Part shown: in pieces, positions 11,701 to 19,492 of the stretch | Numbering within the stretch: the first letter of the stretch is position 1 | Layout: every line of letters begins with the position of its first letter | Assembly: GCF_002215215.1 (NCBI RefSeq) | Contig: NZ_CP018632.1 | Location: 2,848,501 to 2,912,500, forward strand | DNA from: Granulosicoccus antarcticus IMCC3135 | GTDB lineage: Bacteria > Pseudomonadota > Gammaproteobacteria > Granulosicoccales > Granulosicoccaceae | Length of the DNA stretch: 64,000 nt | Direction of reading: 5' to 3' | The notes under the pieces: generated by a model | The model's database searches: none | Told to the model about the DNA's origin: nothing | The model's input: the letters and a program-made list of their open reading frames with translations, nothing else | Position numbers and translations under genes: made by a program

Positions 11701-14700
11701 ATGACGGCACGCACGTCGGTGAGGAGTCAAGCTGGATCGAAAGCTTTACCTTCTCGGTCAGCGATGGTGACAGCACAATCAGCGATCAGAGCTTCGAGCT
11801 GAGATTCACGGATGTGCCTGATGCGCCTGTCGAACTCAACAATAACGGGCTTGCACTGCTGGAAGGTGAGAACAAGCTGCTGAGTAGCAATGAGCTGCAT
11901 TACACGGATGATGATACGGCCTCGGTCAACATTAGTTATATCGCCTCAGGATTACCGACAAGCGGTAGTTTGTGGGTCAACGGAAGTGAGCAGGATTTCT
12001 TCAGCCAGGATGACTTGGATAACGATCTTGTCTACTACCGCGATGACGGCACGCACGTCGGTGAGGAGTCAAGCTGGATCGAAAGCTTTACCTTCTCGGT
12101 CAGCGATGGTGACAGCACAATCAGCGATCAGAGCTTCGAGCTGAGATTCACGAATGTGGCTGATGAGCCCGTCGAACTCAACAATAACGGGCTTGCGTTG
12201 CTGGAGGGTGAGAACAAGCTGCTAACCCGCAATGAGCTGGAATACACGGATGTCGATACGGCATCGGCCGACATTCTTTATACCGCATCAGGCTTGCCCG
12301 GCACTGGCAGACTGATCGTTGCTGGTATTGAGCAGAGCTTTTTCAGCCAGGAAGATCTGGATAACGAACTTGTCTACTACCGCGATGACGGCACGCACGC
12401 CGGTGAAGAGTCGAGCTGGACCGAAAGCTTTACCTTCTCGCTCAGTGATGGTGACAACACGATCAGTGATCAGAGCTTCGAGCTGAGATTCACGGATGTG
12501 CCTGATGCGCCTGTCGAACTCAACAATAACGGGCTTGCGCTGCTGGAGGGTGAGGATAAACTGCTGACCCGCAATGAGCTGGAATACACGGATGTGGATA
12601 CGGCGGTAACTGATGTCGGCTATGTCGTGACAGGATTGCCACCGGGAGGTAGTTTGTGGGTCGATGGTAGCCAACAGAATACCTTCAGCCAAGATGAACT
12701 GGATAATAATCTTGTCTACTACCGCGATGATGGATCGCATATCGGCGAGGAGTCAGCCTGGACCGAAAGCTTTACCTTCTCGCTCAGTGATGGTGACAAC
12801 ACGATCAGTGATCAGAGCTTCGAACTGAGATTCACGAATGTGCCTGATGAGCCCGTCGAACTCAACAATAATGGGCTTGCACTGCTGGAGGGTGAGAACA
12901 AACTTCTGACAGCGCTTGATTTACTATACACAGACGACGATACGGCGGCGGCCAGTATCAGCTATGTGGTCACAGGATTACCGACAAGCGGTAGTTTGTG
13001 GGTCAATGGAAGTGAGCAGACATTCTTCAGCCAGGATGATCTGGATAACGATCTTGTCTACTACCGCGATGATGGAATGCATATCGGCGAGGAGTCAGCC
13101 TGGACCCAGAGCTTTACTTTCTCGGTCAGCGATGGTGACAGTACGATCAGTGATCAGAGTTTCGAGCTGAGATTCACGAATGTGCCTGATGAACTCGTCA
13201 AGATTAACAATAACGGGGCGACGCTGCTGGAAGGCGAGAACAAACTGCTGACCAGCAATGAGCTGAAATACACGGATGTCGATACGGCACCAGCCGACAT
13301 TCTTTATACTGCCTCGGGGTTGCCCAGTACTGGCATGCTGATTGTAGGCGGCAATGATCAGAGCTTCTTCAGCCAGGACGACCTGGATAATGATCGAGTT
13401 TATTATCGGGATGCGGGGACCCATGAGGGAGTCGAGTCAAACTGGATCGAGAGTTTCCGGTTTTCGGTGAGCGATGGCAGTACGACGATAGACAACCAGA
13501 CCTTTGAGTTGACGTTTACTGATGTGCCCGATGCCCCCATATTGACTCTGGCTGAGAATGTGTCTCTTGAAGAAGGCAGCCAGATCACGCTATCGACAGA
13601 TCACATTCTGGTAAAGGATGTTGATACCAGCAATTCCGACATCAGGTTTACGATCGCAGCTGTAAACTCCGGACAATTACTTGTCGATGAGGTCATTGCT
13701 GAGACGTTCTTCTATGACGAACTTGTTGCTGGTCGCGTCTCCTTCAAGCACGATGGATCTGAACCCTCCATGGAGGCAAGTGTTGGCTTCAGCGTATCGG
13801 ATGCTACGAGCCAGCTACCGACAGAGACGCTGGTTTTCTCGATAAGCCCCGTTCATGATCAGGCTCCGGTCGCTACTGATCATATGCTCTCAGGCAACCG
13901 GGGAGCACTCATGTCTCAGCTGGAGACAGGTTCAGTGACATTGCTGCAAGATGCATCTGATGGCGATGAGCCTGTCGGAACACTGGCGACACGTCTGGAA
14001 ACAACGGCCTCGCATGGCACTGTCAGCATCGATACTAACGGCACGTTCAATTATCAGCATGATGGTAGTGAAACTTTTAGAGATAGTTTTACTTATTCGA
14101 TCATCGATGAAGGGGGGAATGCATCGGCGCCGGCCGTAGTCAGTATATTTATTTCCGGTAATACTACTCCGGTAACAAATGGCAGCATCGACTCACAGGT
14201 AACGACGGAATTGCAGGCATTCACCTTATCGCTCGATAGTGATCTGTTCAGCGACACGCCAGATGATTCGCTCATCTGGCAGACATCAATGGTTGATGGG
14301 TCTCCCATTCCGCAATGGCTTTCCTTTGACAGTACAGATCGCACGTTTTCAGGGACTCCGGGAGACGCTGACACGGGGGAGGTCGAGTTGCGGGTGCAGG
14401 CAATAGACACTCATGGTGCTGTTTCTGCGCCCATTGACTTCGTGTTGACAGTTAACGATATTAATCAACCCTCAACTGTGAGTGTCGGTAAGGTGGCAAC
14501 CGTTGTAGAAAATCAGAAGGGTGCTTTTCTGACAACGATCAATGCGAATGATCCTGACAGCGCTGACATTGTAACTGTGAGCCTTAATGATCCACGCTTT
14601 CAGATAGCAGACAGCAAGCTTAGTCTGAAGCCGGACATCAGTCTGGATTATGAGTCAGAGCCAGAATTCGTGCTGACGATTACAGCCAGTGACGGGTCAG

Positions 14701-15740
14701 GTGATTTGATCACCAGCGAATTGCCAGTTCAGGTGGAAGATGACAATGATAGCCCCGTGCTGGACACTGAGATCAGAGATTTAACTCTGGAAGGCGAATC
14801 GCTTAATCTGATTCCAGCTGACTGGTTTTCAGATCAGGATGGTGATGTTCTGCAATATACCTGGAAGTTGGCGTCCGGCGAGGACTTGCCGGACTGGATT
14901 GTATTTAACGAGCAGGGCTCAACATTGTCACTGGGTGAGATTCCAGAGAATGTGTCCACCCAGGCAGTTGTATTGACAGCCACTGATGGGCGCGGCGGAG
15001 TGGCACAGCTGTTCCTTGATCTGCATTTGCCACTGCCTGTTGTCGCGCCCGCTAACCCGACGGTCGAACCAACCCCGGAGGAGCCTGAACGGTCGTTGGT
15101 GAGTGCTCCGCTCGACCTGGATGAACTGGCCTCCAATGTGAGCGTGGAAAGTTCAAAGAGTATTCGGTCAACCGATAGTCCGGCCAGGGATGATGCCAGC
15201 AACCTGATTGCAGCTGTGGGAGTATCTGCTACCCGGCTCATCCCCTTGATAGTAGATGTGGATCCTGTCTCTGTGGAAGGCTTGTCAGATCGTATTCAGA
15301 GTATTCGCGACACTCGGGTTATATCCGAGCAGATCGGTGACGCATTTACCAGCAAGCGCGTGGATCTAGCCAAGCCCTCCATATCGAATGTTTTTAATGG
15401 GGCAATAAATCTGAATGACCTTTTTTCATTTGCCGAACGTCAGGATGTTCAGACCCTTGCAGAGCTGGCGAAGGAGTTTGAAAAGCAGCGTGAGCAGATG
15501 GAGTCGCGTGAAAATTTCAACACCGCGGTGGTTGGCTCATCAATCACGTTGAGCTCGGGTTTGTCTGTGGGTTATCTGATTTATCTGATTCGTGGTGGCG
15601 CAATCGTCAGTAGCATGCTGAGTTCACTGCCCGCATGGCGCTTTGTCGATCCGTTACCGATTCTGAATTCCATGGGAAGCGGCTCAGATTCAGATGGGGA
15701 AACGCTGGCATCCATTGTCAGTCAGGACGCTGGTAAATAG
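5703..15740 (+). CDS. Giant LEPR-motif, DUF4347, CSPG-repeat surface/adhesion protein
   Basis: 3345 residues. In order: a basic N-terminus with the motif LEPRLLYSAD (about residue 45); a DUF4347-like domain (about 100-258); a CSLREA-like motif ISLREAVLVANN (about 292) opening a right-handed beta-helix region rich in GGG and DNTA turns (to about 630); YWTD-type propeller repeats beginning LYWSDDAGIIYRS (about 636-900); two diverged and then 13 regular 114-residue cadherin/CSPG-like repeats (1137-2618); another diverged repeat; cadherin and Ig-like domains with DTDxD-type calcium motifs; and a C-terminal part with a hydrophobic segment (about 3273-3308). Such proteins are usually large exported adhesins of marine Proteobacteria. 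ATG 5703, 5763 and 5805 are all possible starts; no ribosome site decides. No adjacent type I secretion genes are seen. Confidence 0.85.
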   Translation: MVLALERILQSRFCAILKCRMQVIFKSRKSRHDKMMVHRALIDPLEPRLLYSADHPLGLAVAFDDSSALQDELQSDHASAIDLAAGMEVAESEELRSVAFVDRLVVDFDGLSSRLESQGIVVHAIDSSSNGVEQVTSYLSAYSELDAVMIYSHGADSGFTLGSSVVNSETLSLYESEMQAWGDSLSANADLLLFGCDVADDLAGQTFLSELAELTQADVAASDDITGHADRGGNWELEWRSGVINTALLDSVVLDDWQGTLESIIVTTTVDLVDAGDLSSYAALQSDKGADNKISLREAVLVANNDASVSLISLSGGTPYSLVNGHLEMSGNYVIAGMGADNTIIDQLDTERVITVQHDSNTALPDADITLTDLTITGGDTNDDGGGIFIDSESTVRLDSVIIRDNVTANRGGGIANEGTLIAENVRLSSNVSQSHGGGIYTNSSMSLTRVSIDNNTANLDGGGIYQKGDSSSSTLDYVTISKNEANKGGAIDAKGDITIQSSTIVDNTANNDGGGIREHGFGTISLYNTVLADNIQTNGTADKEDVFGDVESLGFNFIENEGGINLKPSDLQGASPMLAELTLDSGGIMKTLQPLSDSPLINRGGLVSSQLDATGREIDAIPDIGAHEFQGVRGVLYWSDDAGIIYRSNADGTHAQTVFTADDSILDLEVDAENGRLYWLDSDHYVWSAALDGSDATSHFQAGSFARGIALDIAEGDIIVSESFIARIKRFQLSDGSSETLIEAALPSDVEFDVASNTAHWLERNWSGGLFGFGSSKQSINSLNLTTDATSDVDISAITEISTVSSLVLNGSAERLYWVNTDEDSDKGYVGVQELSGGGVSAVESIATVTGTAYDTLNDRLIVTTGSDGKIISYGDVLADGYDELHDSGIHAGSIAYLAITSAAPELVVNDGAQVDEGLEVTINESVLLYEGSGTDPEDLQYSITSEPTEGEVQKSGVKVSTFTQADLNANIITYKNNGEHVGYETEWTDTFTFELSDGVSEFSNQIFSITVNDVDDATEVGPIQPISVDENMSVAITNDQLQIFDRDTPDAQITITASNLQSGVLELNGVETSVFTLADLKTGGLLFKQDGSEQSEPVGFNMMVTSEGVTTSTIPVTIDFGQSSDDVPVPITNIGLALQEGQLKPLTFTELKYQDDDTVAASIVYTFAELTGDNTFVVAGTEQNFFTQEDLDNNRVYYRDDGTHVGVESTWIENLRFSVSDGNSTIDDQLFELRFTNFPDAPVEGNNIGLDLTEGELTQLTTSQLEYRDDDTATADISYSIFGLTGDNTFVVSGTDQDFFSQEDIDEGRVFYRDEGDHVGLESNWTEDVRFTVGDGTTIINDLTFELRFTAVSDAPVLSTNIGLDLLENEHKLLTKTELEFRDNDTATADILYSAFDLTDNSTFVVGGVEQNSFSQEDLDNGQVYYRDAGNHVGVESSWSEIFHFSVSDGNTTINNQTFELRFTDVPDAPVELFNNGLALLEGENKLLTALDLQYTDDDTAPADILYTASGLPGTGTLIVAGIEQNIFSQDDLDNDRVYYRDEGTHEGVESSWTESFTFSVEDGDNTISGQSFELRFTDVPDAPVKLNNNGVALLEGENKLLTRNELEYTDVDTAAADILYTASGLPSTGELIVDGSVQSFFSQDDLDKELVYYRDDGTQTGPESSWTESFTFSITDGDNTISDQSFELRLTNVPDAPVKLNNNGLALLEGANKLLTRNELEYTDDDTTPANILYTASGLPSTGSLIVDGSVQSFFSQEDLDKELVYYRDDGTHAGVESSWAESFTFSVSDGDNTITDQSFELRFTDVPDAPVKLNNNGIALLEGENKLLTRNELEYTDVDTAPADILYIASGLPSTGTLIVDDIEQSFFSQEDLNNELVYYRDDGTHTGVESSWTESFTFLVDDGDSTISDQSFELRFTNVADEPVELNNNGLALLEGENKLLSSNELHYTDDDTASVNISYIASGLPTSGSLWVNGSEQDFFSQDDLDNDLVYYRDDGTHVGEESSWIESFTFSVSDGDSTISDQSFELRFTDVPDAPVELNNNGLALLEGENKLLSSNELHYTDDDTASVNISYIASGLPTSGSLWVNGSEQDFFSQDDLDNDLVYYRDDGTHVGEESSWIESFTFSVSDGDSTISDQSFELRFTNVADEPVELNNNGLALLEGENKLLTRNELEYTDVDTASADILYTASGLPGTGRLIVAGIEQSFFSQEDLDNELVYYRDDGTHAGEESSWTESFTFSLSDGDNTISDQSFELRFTDVPDAPVELNNNGLALLEGEDKLLTRNELEYTDVDTAVTDVGYVVTGLPPGGSLWVDGSQQNTFSQDELDNNLVYYRDDGSHIGEESAWTESFTFSLSDGDNTISDQSFELRFTNVPDEPVELNNNGLALLEGENKLLTALDLLYTDDDTAAASISYVVTGLPTSGSLWVNGSEQTFFSQDDLDNDLVYYRDDGMHIGEESAWTQSFTFSVSDGDSTISDQSFELRFTNVPDELVKINNNGATLLEGENKLLTSNELKYTDVDTAPADILYTASGLPSTGMLIVGGNDQSFFSQDDLDNDRVYYRDAGTHEGVESNWIESFRFSVSDGSTTIDNQTFELTFTDVPDAPILTLAENVSLEEGSQITLSTDHILVKDVDTSNSDIRFTIAAVNSGQLLVDEVIAETFFYDELVAGRVSFKHDGSEPSMEASVGFSVSDATSQLPTETLVFSISPVHDQAPVATDHMLSGNRGALMSQLETGSVTLLQDASDGDEPVGTLATRLETTASHGTVSIDTNGTFNYQHDGSETFRDSFTYSIIDEGGNASAPAVVSIFISGNTTPVTNGSIDSQVTTELQAFTLSLDSDLFSDTPDDSLIWQTSMVDGSPIPQWLSFDSTDRTFSGTPGDADTGEVELRVQAIDTHGAVSAPIDFVLTVNDINQPSTVSVGKVATVVENQKGAFLTTINANDPDSADIVTVSLNDPRFQIADSKLSLKPDISLDYESEPEFVLTITASDGSGDLITSELPVQVEDDNDSPVLDTEIRDLTLEGESLNLIPADWFSDQDGDVLQYTWKLASGEDLPDWIVFNEQGSTLSLGEIPENVSTQAVVLTATDGRGGVAQLFLDLHLPLPVVAPANPTVEPTPEEPERSLVSAPLDLDELASNVSVESSKSIRSTDSPARDDASNLIAAVGVSATRLIPLIVDVDPVSVEGLSDRIQSIRDTRVISEQIGDAFTSKRVDLAKPSISNVFNGAINLNDLFSFAERQDVQTLAELAKEFEKQREQMESRENFNTAVVGSSITLSSGLSVGYLIYLIRGGAIVSSMLSSLPAWRFVDPLPILNSMGSGSDSDGETLASIVSQDAGK
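9111..13556 (+). repeat. Thirteen tandem 342-bp repeats (114 residues each)
   Basis: Repeat starts fall exactly every 342 bases (9111, 9453, 9795, 10137 and so on to 13215) with no insertion or deletion. Each unit opens with GLALLEGENKLL or a variant, contains YYRDDGTH and closes with SFELRFTDVPDAPV. The first three units are the most diverged and the central ones the most alike. The register resembles CSPG/cadherin-3-type repeats. Confidence 0.95.
11490..12152 (+). repeat. Virtually identical duplicated repeat pair (units 8 and 9)
   Basis: About 320 bases from 11490 recur without a visible difference from 11832. Only the last linker differs: DVPDAPV after unit 8, NVADEPV after unit 9. The NVADEPV linker also precedes unit 8. 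This indicates a recent unit duplication or gene conversion. Confidence 0.9.
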
Positions 15741-15809
15741 TCCGGGGAGTTTCACTGTTCAAGCTGATAGGTATACTGGTTGGACGCCCGTTTCAAGAGT
15801 GTCAGTTTC

Positions 15810-16811
15810 ATGCCTGAATTTTCAACACGTCCCATTGGTAATACCTCCATTGCGGTAACCGAGCTTGGCCTGGGGTGTGCGGCCATGGCCGGTAATCACA
15901 GGCCCGTCGAGGATGTCGATATCGCCGGTGCTATTGACGAGGCACTTGAAAACAAGGTCGGGTATGTGGACACCGCGCCATTCTATGGTTTTGGACGCTC
16001 TGAGCATTTCGTTGGTAATGGGCTTCGTCACCGGGATGACTACGTTCTTTCAACAAAAGCCGGTCGGTTGCTTGCTCCAGGCTTCCCGACGGACTCATCA
16101 GCAGGAGAGTGGCCGGGCAGCTTCCCGTTTCACCAGATTTACGATTACTCCTACGAGGGCGTCATGCGTTCCTACGAGGACAGTCTGCAGCGGCTGGGAG
16201 TGAGTCGTATCGATATTCTTCTGTTACATGATATCGGAGCCATGCAACACGGTGAAGAGGCAAACAGGGCGTTGTTCAATGACGCCATGACAGGAGGCTA
16301 CCGTGCATTGGACGAGTTACGACGAGCAGGGGATATCAAGGCGATAGGCCTGGGAGTCAACGAGCAGGAAGTTTGTCTTCAGGCAATGGAACACGGACAT
16401 TGGGATGCTTTCCTGTTGGCTGGACGTTACACCTTGCTGGAGCAAGCACCTCTGGACAAGTTGTTTCCAGCCTGTGCTGAAGCAGAGACGTCCATTATCC
16501 TGGGAGGTCCATTCAACTCCGGTATTCTGGTTGGTGGAGAAACCTGGAACTATGCCAAGGCACCGGCAGACGTCGTCGAAAAAGTGCGTCGGATCAACGA
16601 GATCTGCCAGTCCCACGGTGTGCCGTTGCCGGCAGCTGCATTGCAGTTCCCGTTGGGGGCCACCCAGGTTGCCAGTGTCATTCCGGGACCGCGCTCACGC
16701 AGTGATATGCGACAGATCCTGGACTGGTTCCAGCTGGATATACCAGCCAGTCTCTGGAGTGATCTGCAAAATGCGCAACTACTTGCGGAAAACGCCCCCT
16801 TACCGGGCTAA
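15810..16811 (+). CDS. Aldo/keto reductase (D-threo-aldose/pyridoxal dehydrogenase-like)
   Basis: 333 residues. AKR tetrad elements are visible: VDTAPFYGFGRSE (Asp, Tyr), STKAGR (Lys) and ILLLHDIG (His). The C-terminal NADP-binding block is SVIPGPRSRSDM. The N-terminal pattern resembles the subfamily of D-threo-aldose 1-dehydrogenase and pyridoxal 4-dehydrogenase, which oxidise sugars or pyridoxal. ATG 15810 is taken; a TTG 30 bases upstream has no support. It is followed by a strong hairpin shared with phaC. Confidence 0.82.
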   Translation: MPEFSTRPIGNTSIAVTELGLGCAAMAGNHRPVEDVDIAGAIDEALENKVGYVDTAPFYGFGRSEHFVGNGLRHRDDYVLSTKAGRLLAPGFPTDSSAGEWPGSFPFHQIYDYSYEGVMRSYEDSLQRLGVSRIDILLLHDIGAMQHGEEANRALFNDAMTGGYRALDELRRAGDIKAIGLGVNEQEVCLQAMEHGHWDAFLLAGRYTLLEQAPLDKLFPACAEAETSIILGGPFNSGILVGGETWNYAKAPADVVEKVRRINEICQSHGVPLPAAALQFPLGATQVASVIPGPRSRSDMRQILDWFQLDIPASLWSDLQNAQLLAENAPLPG

Positions 16812-16857
16812 GGGATTGTTTCACGATCCCTAAGGCATAATTCCTTGTCTTGAAATG

Positions 16858-16888
16858 CAAGAAGCCCCGTACTGGACGGGGCTTCTTG
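16858..16888. terminator. Bidirectional rho-independent terminator
   Basis: A perfect 13-bp stem, CAAGAAGCCCCGT at 16858-16870 and its complement at 16876-16888, with a 5-base loop. It lies between the convergent aldo/keto reductase and phaC genes. The stem end reads CTTCTTG in both directions, giving a modest T-rich tail. Confidence 0.8.
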
Positions 16889-16949
16889 TTGTGTCTGACT
16901 GGAAGGCTAAAACGGGGAGATCAAGTTGTTCTGCCAATCCTGTGTTCTG

Positions 16950-18755
16950 TCAGCTTTTTACGGTGACAAAAGACCCTGGTGCAGGTTCAATCACGTCCAG
17001 TTTGCCTGAGCCAGGAATGCGCTTGGCAACCTTCTTGCCGGAAAGTGGAGCCAGCCACTTGTCCCAATCTGTCCACCATGAACCCTTGAACTCTTCAGCA
17101 CCTTCCATCCAGGCGTCCAGATCCTTGGGTTGATCTTCGTTGATCCAGTAATTGTATTTCTCGGCCGCAGGAGGATTGATGACACCTGCAATATGACCTG
17201 AGCCTGCCAGCATGAAGCGAACAGGTCCGGCATAGAGCCCTGTGGATTTGAAGACTGAGGGGTAGGGGGCGATGTGATCTTCCTTGGCAGCCTGCAGGTA
17301 AACTGGAATTGTCACTTTCGATAAATCGATGGGAATTCCTTTCAAACTTATGCCGCCTGGCTTCGAGAGATTATTGTTGATGTACATTTCGCGCAAATAG
17401 AACAGATGTGTCTTTCGCGGCATACGGGTTGAATCCGCATTCCAGTACAGCAGGTCAAACTTCATCGGCTCCTTGCCCAGCAGATAGTTGTCAACGTAGA
17501 ACGACCAGATCAGGTCGTTGGCGCGCAACATATTGAAGGTTGAGGACATGGAGCTGCCGTCCAGATAGCCTTTTTCATCCATCATGCGCTCAAGGTTGTT
17601 GACTTGAGCCTCATCGGTGAAGATCTTCAGATCACCTGCTTCAGAAAAATCGGCTTGCGATGCGAAAAAGGTCGCTGCCTTGACGCGATCGTCACCCGTG
17701 GCTGCCATGTATGCCAGGGTTGCGCTCAGCAGTGTTCCGCCAATGCAGTAACCGATCATGGACACTTCACGTTCGCCAGTTGCCTCTTCAACAGCATCGA
17801 GTGCATCCAGGATGCCTTCCTGCATGTAGTCTTCAAATGTCTTGTTACCCAGCTCAGCATCCGGGTTAACCCAGGAGATGACGAAAACCGTGTATCCCTG
17901 TGACACTGCCCAGGCAATGAATGAGTTCTTGGGTTGCAGGTCAAGGATGTAGTACTTGTTGATCCAGGGTGGCGCAATAACCAGCGGTCGCTTGTGAACC
18001 TTATCGGTCGTCGGTTCATATTGAATCAGTTGAGCGAGCTCATTCTGAAAGACCACCTTGCCCGGTGTCGTTGCAATGTTTTCACCCAGCGTAAACGCAT
18101 CGGGATCGCTCATCATGATGGTGAGCTGACTGGTTTTAGGATCCAGGTCACGTTGCAGGTTCTGCAGCCCCTTCATGATGCTCTGACCACCTGTGTCGAA
18201 CATGGTGCGAATGGCTTCAGGATTGGTGAGCAGAAAGTTGGATGGAGAAAAGGCGTCGGCCAGCAGTTGAGAATGGAATACGATCTTTTTCTTGTCCTGC
18301 TCACTGAGTCCCTCTATGGACGTCATGGTGTTGACCATCCATCGGGACGTGATGAGGTACGACCTGCGAATGTAATCGAACATGGGGTTGTTGGTCCAGG
18401 CCTCATGCTTGAACCGGCGATCGTAATCGCCCTTGTCAGCTCCATCGCTGCCAGCACCTGTTTTCATCAGGTCTTTCATGACTTGCTGCATCAGCTCGAC
18501 GTGCTCTTTCCAGAGCTCATAATTGGCCTGCATCAGCTTCATCGGATCGCTGGCCATTAACTTTGTCGCGCTGTTGAACGCGGGTCCGACATTCATCGGA
18601 TCCATGCCCTTCATCGGGTCCATGGACTGTGTTGCCATCTGATGGGACTTGTTCAACAAGTCGCTCATCATGGTGGTGTTCTTTTGCCACATATCGGCAA
18701 ATGAGCGAGTGATGTCTTCCATCTGGTCCTGCATGCGGTCTTCTTTATCGGTCAC
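16950..18755 (-). CDS. phaC: Class I poly(3-hydroxyalkanoate) synthase
   Basis: 601 residues, the usual size for class I PhaC. It polymerises (R)-3-hydroxyacyl-CoA, mainly 3-hydroxybutyryl-CoA, at the granule surface. The lipase-like box SMIGYCIGGT holds the nucleophile Cys337; Asp493 in AAKEDHIAPY and His521 in GSGHIAGV complete the triad. The Met-rich N-terminus is typical of the variable N-domain. The start is GTG at 18755 with an upstream AGAGA. It lies 128 bases after phaR on the same strand as the phasins and phaB, so all may be co-regulated. Confidence 0.95.
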   Translation of the reverse strand: MTDKEDRMQDQMEDITRSFADMWQKNTTMMSDLLNKSHQMATQSMDPMKGMDPMNVGPAFNSATKLMASDPMKLMQANYELWKEHVELMQQVMKDLMKTGAGSDGADKGDYDRRFKHEAWTNNPMFDYIRRSYLITSRWMVNTMTSIEGLSEQDKKKIVFHSQLLADAFSPSNFLLTNPEAIRTMFDTGGQSIMKGLQNLQRDLDPKTSQLTIMMSDPDAFTLGENIATTPGKVVFQNELAQLIQYEPTTDKVHKRPLVIAPPWINKYYILDLQPKNSFIAWAVSQGYTVFVISWVNPDAELGNKTFEDYMQEGILDALDAVEEATGEREVSMIGYCIGGTLLSATLAYMAATGDDRVKAATFFASQADFSEAGDLKIFTDEAQVNNLERMMDEKGYLDGSSMSSTFNMLRANDLIWSFYVDNYLLGKEPMKFDLLYWNADSTRMPRKTHLFYLREMYINNNLSKPGGISLKGIPIDLSKVTIPVYLQAAKEDHIAPYPSVFKSTGLYAGPVRFMLAGSGHIAGVINPPAAEKYNYWINEDQPKDLDAWMEGAEEFKGSWWTDWDKWLAPLSGKKVAKRIPGSGKLDVIEPAPGSFVTVKS

Positions 18756-18883
18756 TATATTTCTCTGTGTCGTTGCGAGATGCTAGAGCTGATGAAAAAA
18801 TACGGCGTACCATCCAGGAAGAAGCCCTGTCGTCGTAAGATTCCCGGATGCCGATAAGCCGGACAGCATCCTTGAGATCCTTT

Positions 18884-19366
18884 TTATTCCTTATTGTGTT
18901 CGCCGTTACCGTCTCTGCCATCGGTATTTTCGTCACCTACGGGAACAAACATGGTTTCCCAGGATTTCATATTCTTGGTTACCAATTCTCTCATAGTGTC
19001 TATGGGAGTGTTTGACAGCATATCCTGCATTTGAGTTTGCACGGTTCGTTGCTGGCTGACGAAGGTGCCGACGCTTTTTTGAAGATACTCGGCCATCATG
19101 CCTTGCATGGGATTGCCGTAGAAGCGAATCAACTGGGCAAGGAGCAGCTCGGTAAGAATGGGCTGGCCGCCTGTCTGTTCCTGCTCGACAATTATCTGGA
19201 GCAGGAGGGCACGAGTAATATCTTCTCCACTCGTGTCTTCGACTATCTGGATGTCAATGCCATCGACGATCATCTCCCGAATATTTTTCAGGGTGACGTG
19301 CTTGCTCGCTTCTGTGTCATACAGACGACGATTCGCGTACTTTTTTATTATTCTTATGGCTTTCAC
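18884..19366 (-). CDS. phaR: PHA synthesis repressor PhaR
   Basis: 160 residues. The N-terminal PHB/PHA accumulation regulator DNA-binding motif is RIIKKYANRRLYDTEASKHV, followed by an acidic linker and a PHB-binding region (LLAQLIRFYGNPMQGMMAEYL). PhaR proteins bind both nascent PHB granules and TGC-rich operators in front of phasin genes, releasing DNA when polymer accumulates. Suitable operators are present before both phasins, phaB and the depolymerase gene. The tail is charged and low in complexity. Confidence 0.93.
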   Translation of the reverse strand: MKAIRIIKKYANRRLYDTEASKHVTLKNIREMIVDGIDIQIVEDTSGEDITRALLLQIIVEQEQTGGQPILTELLLAQLIRFYGNPMQGMMAEYLQKSVGTFVSQQRTVQTQMQDMLSNTPIDTMRELVTKNMKSWETMFVPVGDENTDGRDGNGEHNKE

Positions 19367-19492
19367 AACACTCTGCTACAAATTAGAGAAACTAACATTC
19401 TACACGCGCGAGTGGGCAGGGTGCCCCGTCAACTACTGGAACCCAACCCTTAAACTCGCTTTTGCAGGACTAACCGCTCGTTGGTAATATGA

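Noticed and set aside
11548-12144. Identical 84-codon frames in another phase of the giant gene
   Set aside because: They are out-of-frame shadows created by the identical repeat units 8 and 9.
18745-18936. 63-codon minus-strand frame overlapping the phaR 3' end
   Set aside because: No family resemblance and it overlaps phaR in another frame; its end only reaches the phaC start.
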